From NCBI GenBank assembly GCA_031732855.1, contig JAVMKJ010000189.1, positions 1 through 11,949 on the forward strand: a stretch of 11,949 nucleotides of DNA. Reading direction: 5' to 3'. The DNA comes from JAVMKJ01 sp031732855. GTDB lineage: Bacteria; Pseudomonadota; Gammaproteobacteria; Competibacterales; Competibacteraceae. The position numbers and the translations under genes are program-made. The notes below the pieces were generated by a model. That model saw nothing but the letters and a program-made list of their open reading frames with translations, was not told where the DNA came from and did no database searches. Shown piece after piece: positions 5,201 to 11,949 of the stretch (its first letter is position 1; each line of letters opens with the position of its first letter).

Positions 5201-8179
5201 ATGTCTCACGATGTGCGTCGGTACGGCATGGCGTTACTTCTGGCGGGAATGCTGGCGCTTGGGGGGTGCGCCACGGACCAGCGTTCCGAGCCGACGGCCG
5301 AGGAACTGCCGGTGGGCGCCCGGATCGGCCTGCCCGAAAACGCCAGGGCGCTGGGCGACGTCGCCTGCGAATTCCACAAGGCCGGCGGAAAGCAGAGCCT
5401 CGAACAGTTCGAGATTCGCTGTCCGGGCTGGGAGCGCCCCGCCGGCCTGGTCTGGCGCGGGAACCCGCCGCGCCGAACGGCGGACTGGCAACAGACCTTC
5501 GTCACCGACAGCGATCTGGCCGGCGGCATCGAAGCCGAGGCGGAATGCGGCAAGCCGGAACCCACCCGGATTCTGAGCGACCAACCGGCCACCTTGCGCC
5601 GCTGCATCAGCCACAACGGCGGATTTCCCTACCTTCTGATCGTGGCCGAAGTCGACCGACGGGCCTTCGTGCTCTGGGGTCCGGCGCATCTGGCGCCGCT
5701 GTTCGAAGGCTTCATCCTCGGTTCGCAGCAGGGCGCGCAGGCCAAGCTGCCCGGCACGCAATCGCAACTGATCGCGCTCGCCGAACAGGCCGTGGCCCCC
5801 GGAGGCCGTCTGATCGGTCTGGAAGACATGGGGCGGTTCGCCGCGCTGGACGAGTTGAGCACGCTGTACAACTCCGCGAAAAATCACCAGCGCGCGCTCG
5901 AACTGGCCCAGCGCGCGCTGGAAATTCACGACCGCCTCAAGGGGACGAACAACGCCGACGGCGGCTATCTGGTCGGACGGATCGCCCGCGAACTCAGCCG
6001 CCTGCAACCCGGCGCCGCCCAGGCCATGTTCGAGCGTGGCGAGCCCCTGGTTCGAGCCTCGTCCAACCCTGCCGACCTGCCGGAGTTTCTGGTCTACCGG
6101 GCCTGGCACGAGCTGAGTCGGGGCGACCGGGCGCGGGCCGAGCAGGACGCGCGCCAATCCTGGGAACTGAGCCAGCGGCTGGCGGCGCAGTCCCGGCAAG
6201 GAGCGACGAACCCGCGCATCGCCCATTCCCTGATCGGGGTCGGCGACGTCTACGTGGAACTGGGCCAGTTCGGCGAGGCCGAGGCCGCCTACGCGCAAGC
6301 GCTCAAGATCTTCGACGCCGTGCGCGGCGGCGATTACCACTGGGTGGGCAAAAGCCACGAACGCCTGGCGGACGTCCATCGCCGCCGTCAGGAATTCGAA
6401 CCGGCGCGTGCCCGGGCCCGGACGGCGATCGAGTTGAACCGCGCCCTGTTTGGCGAAGGGCGGGCCCTGGCCGAGTCGCTGATGCTCCTGGCCGCCATCG
6501 AACGCGAGGCGGGACAACCCCGGCGCGCGCTGGATCTCTGGCGCCAGGCGCGGGACATGCTGCTGAACGACCGGGCGACCCTGGCGCAACTGCGGGCGGA
6601 GGATTTCGACGGCTACCTCGAACTGCTGTTCGAACTGGCCGGCGCCGACCCGGCCGGGAGCGACGCGCTGTTCGACGAGGCGTTCGTGGTCTCGCAGTTG
6701 GGCCAGAGCCCGGCGGCGGGGCGCGCCGTGACCCAGACGGCCGCGCGCCTCGCCGAAAAGGACCCGGCGGTGCGGGAAACCGCGCGGGCGCTGCAGGACG
6801 CGCTGAAAGCCCGGCAGGACGCCCAATACGAGCTGGGGCTGGAACAGAGCAAGCCGTTCCAGGCGCGGAGCGGCGCCCGGGAAGACGCGCTCAAGGGCCG
6901 GCTGCGCGCGGCCTCGGAGGAGTACCAGCGGCAGGAGGAACGCCTGCTGGCGCGGTTCCCCCGTTACGGCCGCCTCGTCACCCCCACCCCGCTGCACGCG
7001 GCGGGAGTCGGGAAGCTGTTGCGGCGGAACGAGGCCCTGCTGCGGGTGCTGCCCGGCCAGAAAGCGACCTGGGTCTTCCTGGTCAGAGCCGACGGCACCC
7101 TGCGCGCCGCCGCCGCCAACCTGCCGGCCGGGCAACTGACCGCCCGGGTGGAGCGGCTGCGGCTCGGAGTGGACGGCAGTTCCGGACAGCTTCCCGAATT
7201 CGATCTGAGCCTCGCGCACGAACTGTACCAGCAACTGCTGGGGCCGCTGGACCCGGCCCTGGCCGGCGTCGGGCACTTGATCGTGGTGCCGGCCGGGGCG
7301 CTGCTCAGCCTGCCGCCGGCGCTGCTGGTCCGCCGGCCGCCGGCGGATCCCCGGGATTACCGGGGGGCGGCCTGGCTGGTGCGGGACATGGCGCTCAGCC
7401 TGTTGCCGTCGGTGGTCGCCCTGGAGCAATTCCGCCAGATAGCCGGGGCCTCGCAGGCCCGCCTGCCGTTCGTCGGGTTCGGCGATCCCGTGCTTTCGCC
7501 GCCGCGCGCGGCGCCGGCCGGCGGGGCAAGCACGCCGGTCGCGCAGGGTTGCCGGATCACCGCCGCCGACGTCGGCCGCCTGCCGGCGCTGCCGGAGACG
7601 GCGACCGAACTGCGCGCGCTGGCCCGCACCCTGGGCGCCGCGCCGGACCGGGTGGTGCTGGGCCGACAGGCCACCGTTCCCGCCGTGGAGGCCACCCCCC
7701 TGGGGAATTACCGCATCGTCACCTTCGCCACCCACGCGCTGCTGGCCGGAGAACTGGACTGCCTGACGGAACCGGCGCTGGTCCTGACCCCGCGGGAGGG
7801 CGACAAGGCCGGGGACAACGGGCTGTTGAGCGCCAGCGCCATCGCCAGTCTCAAACTGGACGCGGAATGGGTGCTGCTGTCGGCCTGCAATACCGCGGGA
7901 GCGGGCGGCGGCCTGCGCGGCGAGGGACTGTCCGGCCTGGCCACGGCGTTCTTCTACGCCGGCAGCCGGGCGCTGCTGGCGTCCCACTGGAGCGTGGTCT
8001 CGGAGCCCACCGTGTTCCTGACTACCCAGACCTTCGAGGCATTCCGGAAGGCCCCCGCCAGCGGGCGGGCGGAAGCGCTGCGCCGGGCGCAACTGGCGCT
8101 GCTGGACCAGCCGAACCGGGCGCATCCGATCTTTTGGGCGGCGTTCACCCTGATCGGGGAAAGCAGCCCGTCGCCATGA
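5201..8179 (+). CDS. CHAT-domain (caspase-like) TPR lipoprotein
   Basis: A 992-aa predicted lipoprotein. The start at 5201 is chosen over one at 5150 because AGGAG lies 6 nt upstream and the protein then opens with a lipoprotein signal ending in the lipobox LGGC (Cys at about residue 23). The +2 residue is Ala, which fits outer-membrane sorting. Next is a Cys-containing domain of unknown type (about 45-200), then about five TPR-like helical pairs (about 212-456, for example YVELGQFGEAEAAYAQALKI), a helical, possibly coiled-coil segment (about 520-590), and a C-terminal CHAT peptidase domain (about 660-990). The catalytic pair is intact: His845 in TFATHALLAGE and Cys896 in VLLSACNTAG, followed by GEGLSGLATAFFYAGSRALLASHWSV. 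CHAT proteins are caspase-like cysteine proteases of clan CD; the substrate here is unknown. First gene of the riboswitch-controlled unit. Confidence 0.92.
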   Translation: MSHDVRRYGMALLLAGMLALGGCATDQRSEPTAEELPVGARIGLPENARALGDVACEFHKAGGKQSLEQFEIRCPGWERPAGLVWRGNPPRRTADWQQTFVTDSDLAGGIEAEAECGKPEPTRILSDQPATLRRCISHNGGFPYLLIVAEVDRRAFVLWGPAHLAPLFEGFILGSQQGAQAKLPGTQSQLIALAEQAVAPGGRLIGLEDMGRFAALDELSTLYNSAKNHQRALELAQRALEIHDRLKGTNNADGGYLVGRIARELSRLQPGAAQAMFERGEPLVRASSNPADLPEFLVYRAWHELSRGDRARAEQDARQSWELSQRLAAQSRQGATNPRIAHSLIGVGDVYVELGQFGEAEAAYAQALKIFDAVRGGDYHWVGKSHERLADVHRRRQEFEPARARARTAIELNRALFGEGRALAESLMLLAAIEREAGQPRRALDLWRQARDMLLNDRATLAQLRAEDFDGYLELLFELAGADPAGSDALFDEAFVVSQLGQSPAAGRAVTQTAARLAEKDPAVRETARALQDALKARQDAQYELGLEQSKPFQARSGAREDALKGRLRAASEEYQRQEERLLARFPRYGRLVTPTPLHAAGVGKLLRRNEALLRVLPGQKATWVFLVRADGTLRAAAANLPAGQLTARVERLRLGVDGSSGQLPEFDLSLAHELYQQLLGPLDPALAGVGHLIVVPAGALLSLPPALLVRRPPADPRDYRGAAWLVRDMALSLLPSVVALEQFRQIAGASQARLPFVGFGDPVLSPPRAAPAGGASTPVAQGCRITAADVGRLPALPETATELRALARTLGAAPDRVVLGRQATVPAVEATPLGNYRIVTFATHALLAGELDCLTEPALVLTPREGDKAGDNGLLSASAIASLKLDAEWVLLSACNTAGAGGGLRGEGLSGLATAFFYAGSRALLASHWSVVSEPTVFLTTQTFEAFRKAPASGRAEALRRAQLALLDQPNRAHPIFWAAFTLIGESSPSP

Positions 8180-8199
8180 CATTTTGATCGATCGGGGGA

Positions 8200-8219
8200 G
8201 GTTGCCGCAAACGGCAACC
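8200..8219 (+). repeat. Perfect 8-bp stem hairpin between the CHAT and autotransporter genes
   Basis: GGTTGCCG, loop CAAA, CGGCAACC: a perfect eight-pair stem in the 77-nt space after the CHAT stop codon. No T-tract follows (CTTGGGCC), so it is not a convincing intrinsic terminator. It may act as an mRNA stabilising or processing hairpin that sets different levels of the two genes, or as a partial terminator. Confidence 0.55.
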
Positions 8220-8256
8220 CTTGGGCCAAATTTGGATCAGGATCGCACCATAAATC

Positions 8257-10948
8257 ATGAAGACTCAGTCATTGAATCACCCCGGATTCCGGGTTCGAGC
8301 GGCCGCGCTGGCTTGCGTCGGTCTGTTGTTGGCGTTCCTGCCGGACTGGGATCGTCAACCGAGGGCGCAAGCCGTGTCGTCCGTCACCCTGACGCCCGCC
8401 AGCCACGACTTTGGCTCCGTGGCGGCCGGTAGCAGCAGGACGACGACCTTCACCGTGCAAAACGGTTTGCTGGCCGACATCGACCTCGGCGCCGTTCAGG
8501 CCGCTTCTCCTTTCTCGGCGGCCAGCGGTTGCCCCGGACGGCTGGCTCCGGGCGCGTCCTGCGCCATCCAGGTCACTTTCGCGCCGACCAGTTCCGGTAA
8601 CTACGCGGGAACGCTGAGCGTCGTCTGGTCGCAGATCGATCTGCCGCCGCCGCCGCCCGGCGAACCGGCGCCGGGCGGAACGCTCGCGGCGGGTCTGACC
8701 GGCGTGGGGGCACCGCCGCCGCCCCTGATCGTCGTCCCCGACAGCGCCACCACCCAGGCCGGAACGCCGGTCGCCATCGCCGTGCTGGCCAACGATTCCG
8801 GGGGCGTGCCGCCGTTGAGCATCAGCGCGGTCGGCTCCCCCGCTCACGGCACCGCCGCCAACAACGGCGGCACGATTCTTTACACTCCCGCCGCTGGCTA
8901 TTCCGGCCCCGACAGCTTCGGTTATACGGCGCGCGACGCCGTCGGCCAAACCGCTTCCGCCACGGTGACGGTGACGGTCACGCCCCGAGCCGCGAACGAC
9001 ACCGCCGTCACGACGCCCGGAACCCCGGTCACCATCAACGTGCTGGCCAACGATTCCGGCACCGGCCTGACCGTGACCGGGGTGGGCGCTCCCAGTCATG
9101 GCACCGCCACGATCAGCGGCAACGCGATCCTGTACACCCCGACCGCCGGCTATATTGGCCCCGACAGCTTCGGCTACACCATCCGGGACGCGACCGGCCA
9201 GACCGCTTCCGCCACCGTCGCCGTCACCGTCACCCCGTCGACCCCGACCGGGCCGACCGCCGTCGACGACAGCGCCACCACGAAGGCGGGAACCCCGGTC
9301 ACCATCAACGTGCTGGCCAACGACTCCGGCGGCACCCCGCCGCTGACCGTGGTGTCGGTCACTTCCCCGGCCCACGGCACCGCCACCACCGACGGCCGCA
9401 CCGTCACCTACACCCCCGCCCCCGGCTACTCCGGCCCCGACAGCTTCGGCTACACCATCCGGGACGCGACCGGCCAGACCGCTTCCGNNNNNNNNNNNNN
9501 NNNNNNNNNNNNNNNNNNNNNNNNNNNNNNNNNNNNNNNNNNNNNNNNNNNNNNNNNNNNNNNNNNNNNNNNNNNNNNNNNNNNNNNTCCGGGACGCCGC
9601 CGGCCAGACCGCTTCCGCCACCGTCGCCGTCACCGTCACCCCCAGTAAAAAAGACCCCCAGCAATTGCTGGAGGACGCCGCCAACACGCCTAACGCCGCG
9701 GCGGTCGGGGGCACCATCGGCGGGCTCTGCGGCAACGGGGCGGGCAGCGCCGACTTTTTGCGGGATTGCAACGCGCTGGTCGGCGCCGCCAGCAGCAGCG
9801 ACCCCGCGGTTGGTCCAGCGCTGGACCAGATCACCCCGGGCGCCGCCGGCACCGCGCCCAGGATTTCGCAAACCAACGTCCAGACCCAGATGCTGAACGT
9901 CCGCTCCCGCCTGTCCGCCCTGCGCAGCGGGGTCTCGGGCGTCGATCTGGACCGCCTGAAAATCGACCGGGGGAATATCCAGCGCGGCGGATGGAGCCTC
10001 TCCGGTCAGGACTTGCGCCACCTGCTGGCCAGCGTGGGCGGCGGCGGCCCCAGCGCCGAGGTGAAAAACGACTTCGGTCCGTTCGGGATCTTCGCCAGCG
10101 GTACCGTGAACCTGGGGAACAGCGACGGTACCGTCAACCAGGCCGGATTCGATTTCAAGACCTTCGCGCTGACGGTGGGCGTCGATTACCGGTTCACCGA
10201 CCAACTCGCCCTGGGTTCCGCCTTGTCGTACGTGACGAACGACAACAGCATCGACGGCAACGGCGGTTACCTGGACACCCACGGCTACAGCCTGACGCTG
10301 TACGGTACCTATTTCCACACCGACAGCTTTTATATCGACGGCATGATCGACTACGGCTGGAACGATTACGACCAGCAACGGAACGTGGTCTACCAGTTGC
10401 CGAATTCCGACGTGCGGCAGCGGTTCGGCAGTCAATATGGCGGCCAGCAATTCTTCGTCGATCTGGGCGCCGGCTATCAATTCAGCCGCGGCCAATGGAC
10501 GTTCGGCCCCGAGGTTCGCCTGAGCTATCTGGACCTGCAAGTGGATTCCTATCGGGAACATGCCGGCGCCAGCGGTCCCGGCTCGGCCTGGGCCGTGGCC
10601 ATCGACGAGCAGAACCTGCAATCGCTGGTTTCCAGGGTCGGCGGGCGGGTCAACTATCTCATCGAACAGCCGTGGGGCGTGTTGCAACCGCAGGCGGAAT
10701 TGAGCTGGCTGCACGAATTCAAGGACAACACTCCGCTCGTCGCCGGCCAGTTCGTCGAGGGCGCGACCGGCCCCGACAACTTGTTCTACCTGCTGACCGA
10801 CCCGCTCGACCAGAATTACTTCGAACTGGGACTGGGACTCTCGGCGCGGTTCAACAAAGGCCCGGCCTTCCTGATCCAGTACCGCACTCTGCTCGATTAC
10901 GACGTGCGGCAGAATGCGATCACCGCGCAACTGCGCTGGGAGTTTTAG
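8257..10948 (+). CDS. Autotransporter adhesin with anchor-D domain and cadherin/Ig-like repeats (interrupted by sequence gap)
   Basis: Type Va autotransporter. An Arg-containing signal peptide ends at about AQA39. Residues about 41-128 form a choice-of-anchor D (ASPM/SPD-2/Hydin-like) Ig fold: LTPASHDFGSVAAG, then FTVQN and APGASCAIQVTFAPTSSG. A proline-rich linker leads to tandem cadherin/Ig-like repeats of the Big_9 type (SATTxAGTPVTINVLANDSG, then HGTA, YTPxxGYSGPDSFGYT and RDAxGQTASATVxVTVTP). A run of 100 N (9488-9587) interrupts the array. After it, in another nominal frame, come the end of a repeat, a Cys-containing linker (LCGNG, DCNALV) and a C-terminal autotransporter beta-barrel of about 290 residues ending in LRWEF with the typical terminal Phe. 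The frame change is explained if the real gap is a multiple of three other than 100. The ribosome-binding site is weak (AGGA about 14 nt away), so coupling to the CHAT gene is possible. A surface adhesin role is inferred. Confidence 0.88.
8737..9637 (+). repeat. Tandem cadherin/Ig-like (Big_9-type) repeat array, about 84-92 aa per unit
   Basis: Equivalent points of successive units (the RDA/RDAT codons of the GYT-x2-RDA-x-GQTAS signature) lie at 8930, 9182 and 9458, giving periods of 252 and 276 nt. Units two and three are nearly identical over their last 40 bases, and the fragment after the gap (from 9588) repeats it again. Such long high-identity repeats explain why assembly broke here. Three units are seen in full or nearly so, a fourth only in part; the true number is unknown. 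Extracellular repeats of this family typically form stalks or bind ligands or calcium. Confidence 0.85.
9488..9587. other. Scaffold gap of exactly 100 N
   Basis: Exactly 100 N is the usual placeholder for a gap of unknown length. From the repeat period, joining 9487 to 9588 needs at least about 222-246 missing bases, plus whole repeat units. The two flanking reading frames join only if the true length is a multiple of three, which agrees with one missing unit remainder of 222 or 246. Confidence 0.95.
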
Positions 10949-10962
10949 GGATTTTGGCAGCC

Positions 10963-11123
10963 GTGCGAGAACTCGGGTCCAGCCCGGAGGCGTTCCGGTT
11001 CCCGACGGGCGGGCTGGAATGGCCGGCGGGGTCTCGGGGGAGCGCCATAAAGGCCAAACCCACGAGGAAATCACGACCATGCCGCACGTACTGACTCCCC
11101 TGGAAGAAACCCGCGGCGCATGA
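10963..11123 (+). pseudogene. Decayed remnant of a DUF2887/Rpn-like gene
   Basis: Two pieces of a paralogue of the next gene survive. In one frame from 10963, REL-GSSPEAFRFPTGGLEWP aligns with YEFLATGTEAFRVLTGGLTLP at the start of the downstream protein; the DNA shares CGGAGGCGTTCCGG. In another frame from about 11058 to 11123, THEEITTMPHVLTPLEETR aligns with TTEELRTMLSELTPLEQTR near the end of that protein. Everything between is deleted, and the frame has changed. The remnant's stop TGA overlaps the ATG of the intact copy (ATGA at 11120-11123). This is a tandem copy reduced to its two ends, not a functional gene. Confidence 0.72.
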
Positions 11124-11949
11124 AAACCGATCCCTCCCTGTACGAATTTCTGGCGACGGGAACGGAGGCGTTCCGGGTGCTGACCGGGGGGTTGACCTTG
11201 CCGGGCGCCTATCGCTTTATTTCGCTGACGCTCAAGGGCATCGAGCGGCGATTGGACGGGATTTACGAACCCGAGGGCCACGACGGACCGGTGTACGTGG
11301 TCGAATTCCAGGGCCAGGTCCTGCCGAGCGCCTGGTACAACCTGCTGGCCAAAATCGGCCTATACGGCGAACAGCACCCGAAACGGGACGTGCGCGGCGC
11401 CCTGCTGTTTCTGCGCAAAAGCGACGATACCGGCACGCCCCCGGTGGCGGCGAACGCCGGGATTACGGTGGCGTATCTGGACGAGGTACTGCCGGCCTGG
11501 CGGGCGCGGGAACCGGACAATCCGTTCGTGGCGGTCTTCCTGCCGCTGATCCTGCGCGACCCCGAAGACCTGCTGGCCGCCGTCCCGACGGCCTGGCGGG
11601 CGATTCGGACCGCGCCGCTGGCCGGGCCGGTGCGCGCCACCCTGGAGCGGATGCTGGAATGCTGGTTATTCGAACGATTTCCCGCTTTGACGACCGAGGA
11701 ATTGCGAACCATGTTAAGTGAACTCACGCCGCTGGAACAAACCCGCGCCTATCAGGAAATTTTCGCCAAGGGCAAAGCCGAGGGCGAAGCCAAGGGCAAA
11801 GCCGAAGGCGAAGCCAAGGGCAAAGCCGAAGGCGAAGCCAAGGGCAAAGCCGAAGGCGAAGCCAAGGGCAAAATCGAGGGCAAAATCGAGGACTTGAAGC
11901 TCCTGCTGGCCCGCCGGTTTGGCCCGCTGCCGGACTGGGCGGCGGCCCG
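11120..11949 (+). CDS. DUF2887 / Rpn-family PD-(D/E)XK nuclease-like protein, 3'-truncated by window end
   Basis: The visible 276 residues open with MKTDPSLYEFLATGTEAF and include LTLKGIERRLDGIYEPEG, then VYVVEFQGQ, AWYNLLAKIGLYGEQHP and a TPLEQTRAYQEIFAKG region. Asp46 with Glu62-x-Gln64 fits the PD-(D/E)XK-like core of the Rpn (recombination-promoting nuclease / putative transposase) group that includes DUF2887 proteins. Residues 217-248 are four KGKAEGEA repeats forming a charged helix, followed by LLARRFGPLPDWA, the usual C-terminal tail of these proteins. The frame is open to the last base, so the gene continues beyond the window. No strong ribosome-binding site precedes the ATG. E. coli Rpn proteins have nuclease activity in vitro; the role here is unknown. 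Confidence 0.82.
   Translation, partial: MKTDPSLYEFLATGTEAFRVLTGGLTLPGAYRFISLTLKGIERRLDGIYEPEGHDGPVYVVEFQGQVLPSAWYNLLAKIGLYGEQHPKRDVRGALLFLRKSDDTGTPPVAANAGITVAYLDEVLPAWRAREPDNPFVAVFLPLILRDPEDLLAAVPTAWRAIRTAPLAGPVRATLERMLECWLFERFPALTTEELRTMLSELTPLEQTRAYQEIFAKGKAEGEAKGKAEGEAKGKAEGEAKGKAEGEAKGKIEGKIEDLKLLLARRFGPLPDWAAA
11768..11863 (+). repeat. Four 24-bp tandem repeats encoding KGKAEGEA
   Basis: Four consecutive 24-bp units, nearly identical (one G/A difference in the first), each encode the octapeptide KGKAEGEA; degenerate KGKIEG units follow. In-frame repeats of this size are prone to slippage, so copy number probably varies between strains without breaking the gene. Confidence 0.92.

Noticed and set aside
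5234..8187. Very long open frames of about 970-980 codons on both strands over the CHAT gene
   Set aside because: They are rich in Arg, Gly, Ala, Pro and Gln without domain logic, typical of antisense or shifted frames in high-GC DNA. The CHAT frame has a signal peptide, TPRs and catalytic motifs.
9404..11281. 625-codon minus-strand open frame spanning the gap and the barrel domain
   Set aside because: It is a shadow of the autotransporter, crosses the N run, and has low-complexity composition.
1..11949. CRISPR array, tRNA, rRNA, integrase or transposase genes
   Set aside because: No spaced identical short repeats, no cloverleaf or rRNA-like sequence, and no integrase or DDE transposase motifs were seen on either strand.

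Overview
The window reads as an assembled draft contig from a high-GC proteobacterium, most likely a gammaproteobacterium. Evidence: a Gram-negative autotransporter, a class I cyclic-di-GMP riboswitch, a DUF2887/Rpn-type gene and a KatG fragment, with coding GC that looks well above 60% on the right. A Competibacteraceae-like lineage would fit, but that is a guess from gene content. A 100-N scaffold gap sits inside a tandem-repeat region.

Left third (1-2750), all genes on the minus strand and clearly more AT-rich over the first 2 kb: an accessory region. It holds a ParE/RelE-like toxin-antitoxin pair (37-509), a trypsin-like serine protease whose stop codon lies inside an attC-like inverted repeat (623-706, 701-1426), an unrecognised 147-aa protein (1520-1963), and a second toxin-antitoxin-like pair of the TumE/DUF6516 type (2018-2730). 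Both pairs overlap by 4 bp (ATGA). The pattern resembles integron or genomic-island cassettes, but no integrase is in view.

Middle (2830-4606), minus strand and GC-rich: a hairpin terminator, a decayed katG remnant with only the C-terminal domain plus an internal deletion, and a DUF6901-like conserved protein with a Cys/His cluster.

Right half (4975-10948), plus strand: the most interesting part. A good sigma70 promoter (TTGACT, 17 bp, TATAGA) is followed about 10 nt after the predicted start by a GEMM-I (c-di-GMP-I) riboswitch aptamer with possible mutually exclusive downstream hairpins. It precedes a 992-aa lipoprotein with TPR repeats and a CHAT (caspase-like) protease domain with intact His/Cys dyad. 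77 nt later comes a large autotransporter with signal peptide, choice-of-anchor D domain, tandem cadherin/Ig-like repeats and a C-terminal beta-barrel. Inferred unit: c-di-GMP-controlled expression of a cell-envelope caspase-like protease together with a surface adhesin, reminiscent in logic (not homology) of LapG/LapA control.

Right edge (10963-11949): a decayed remnant of a DUF2887/Rpn-like gene (N- and C-terminal pieces only) directly followed by an intact Rpn-like gene that runs off the window and carries four 24-bp repeats encoding KGKAEGEA.
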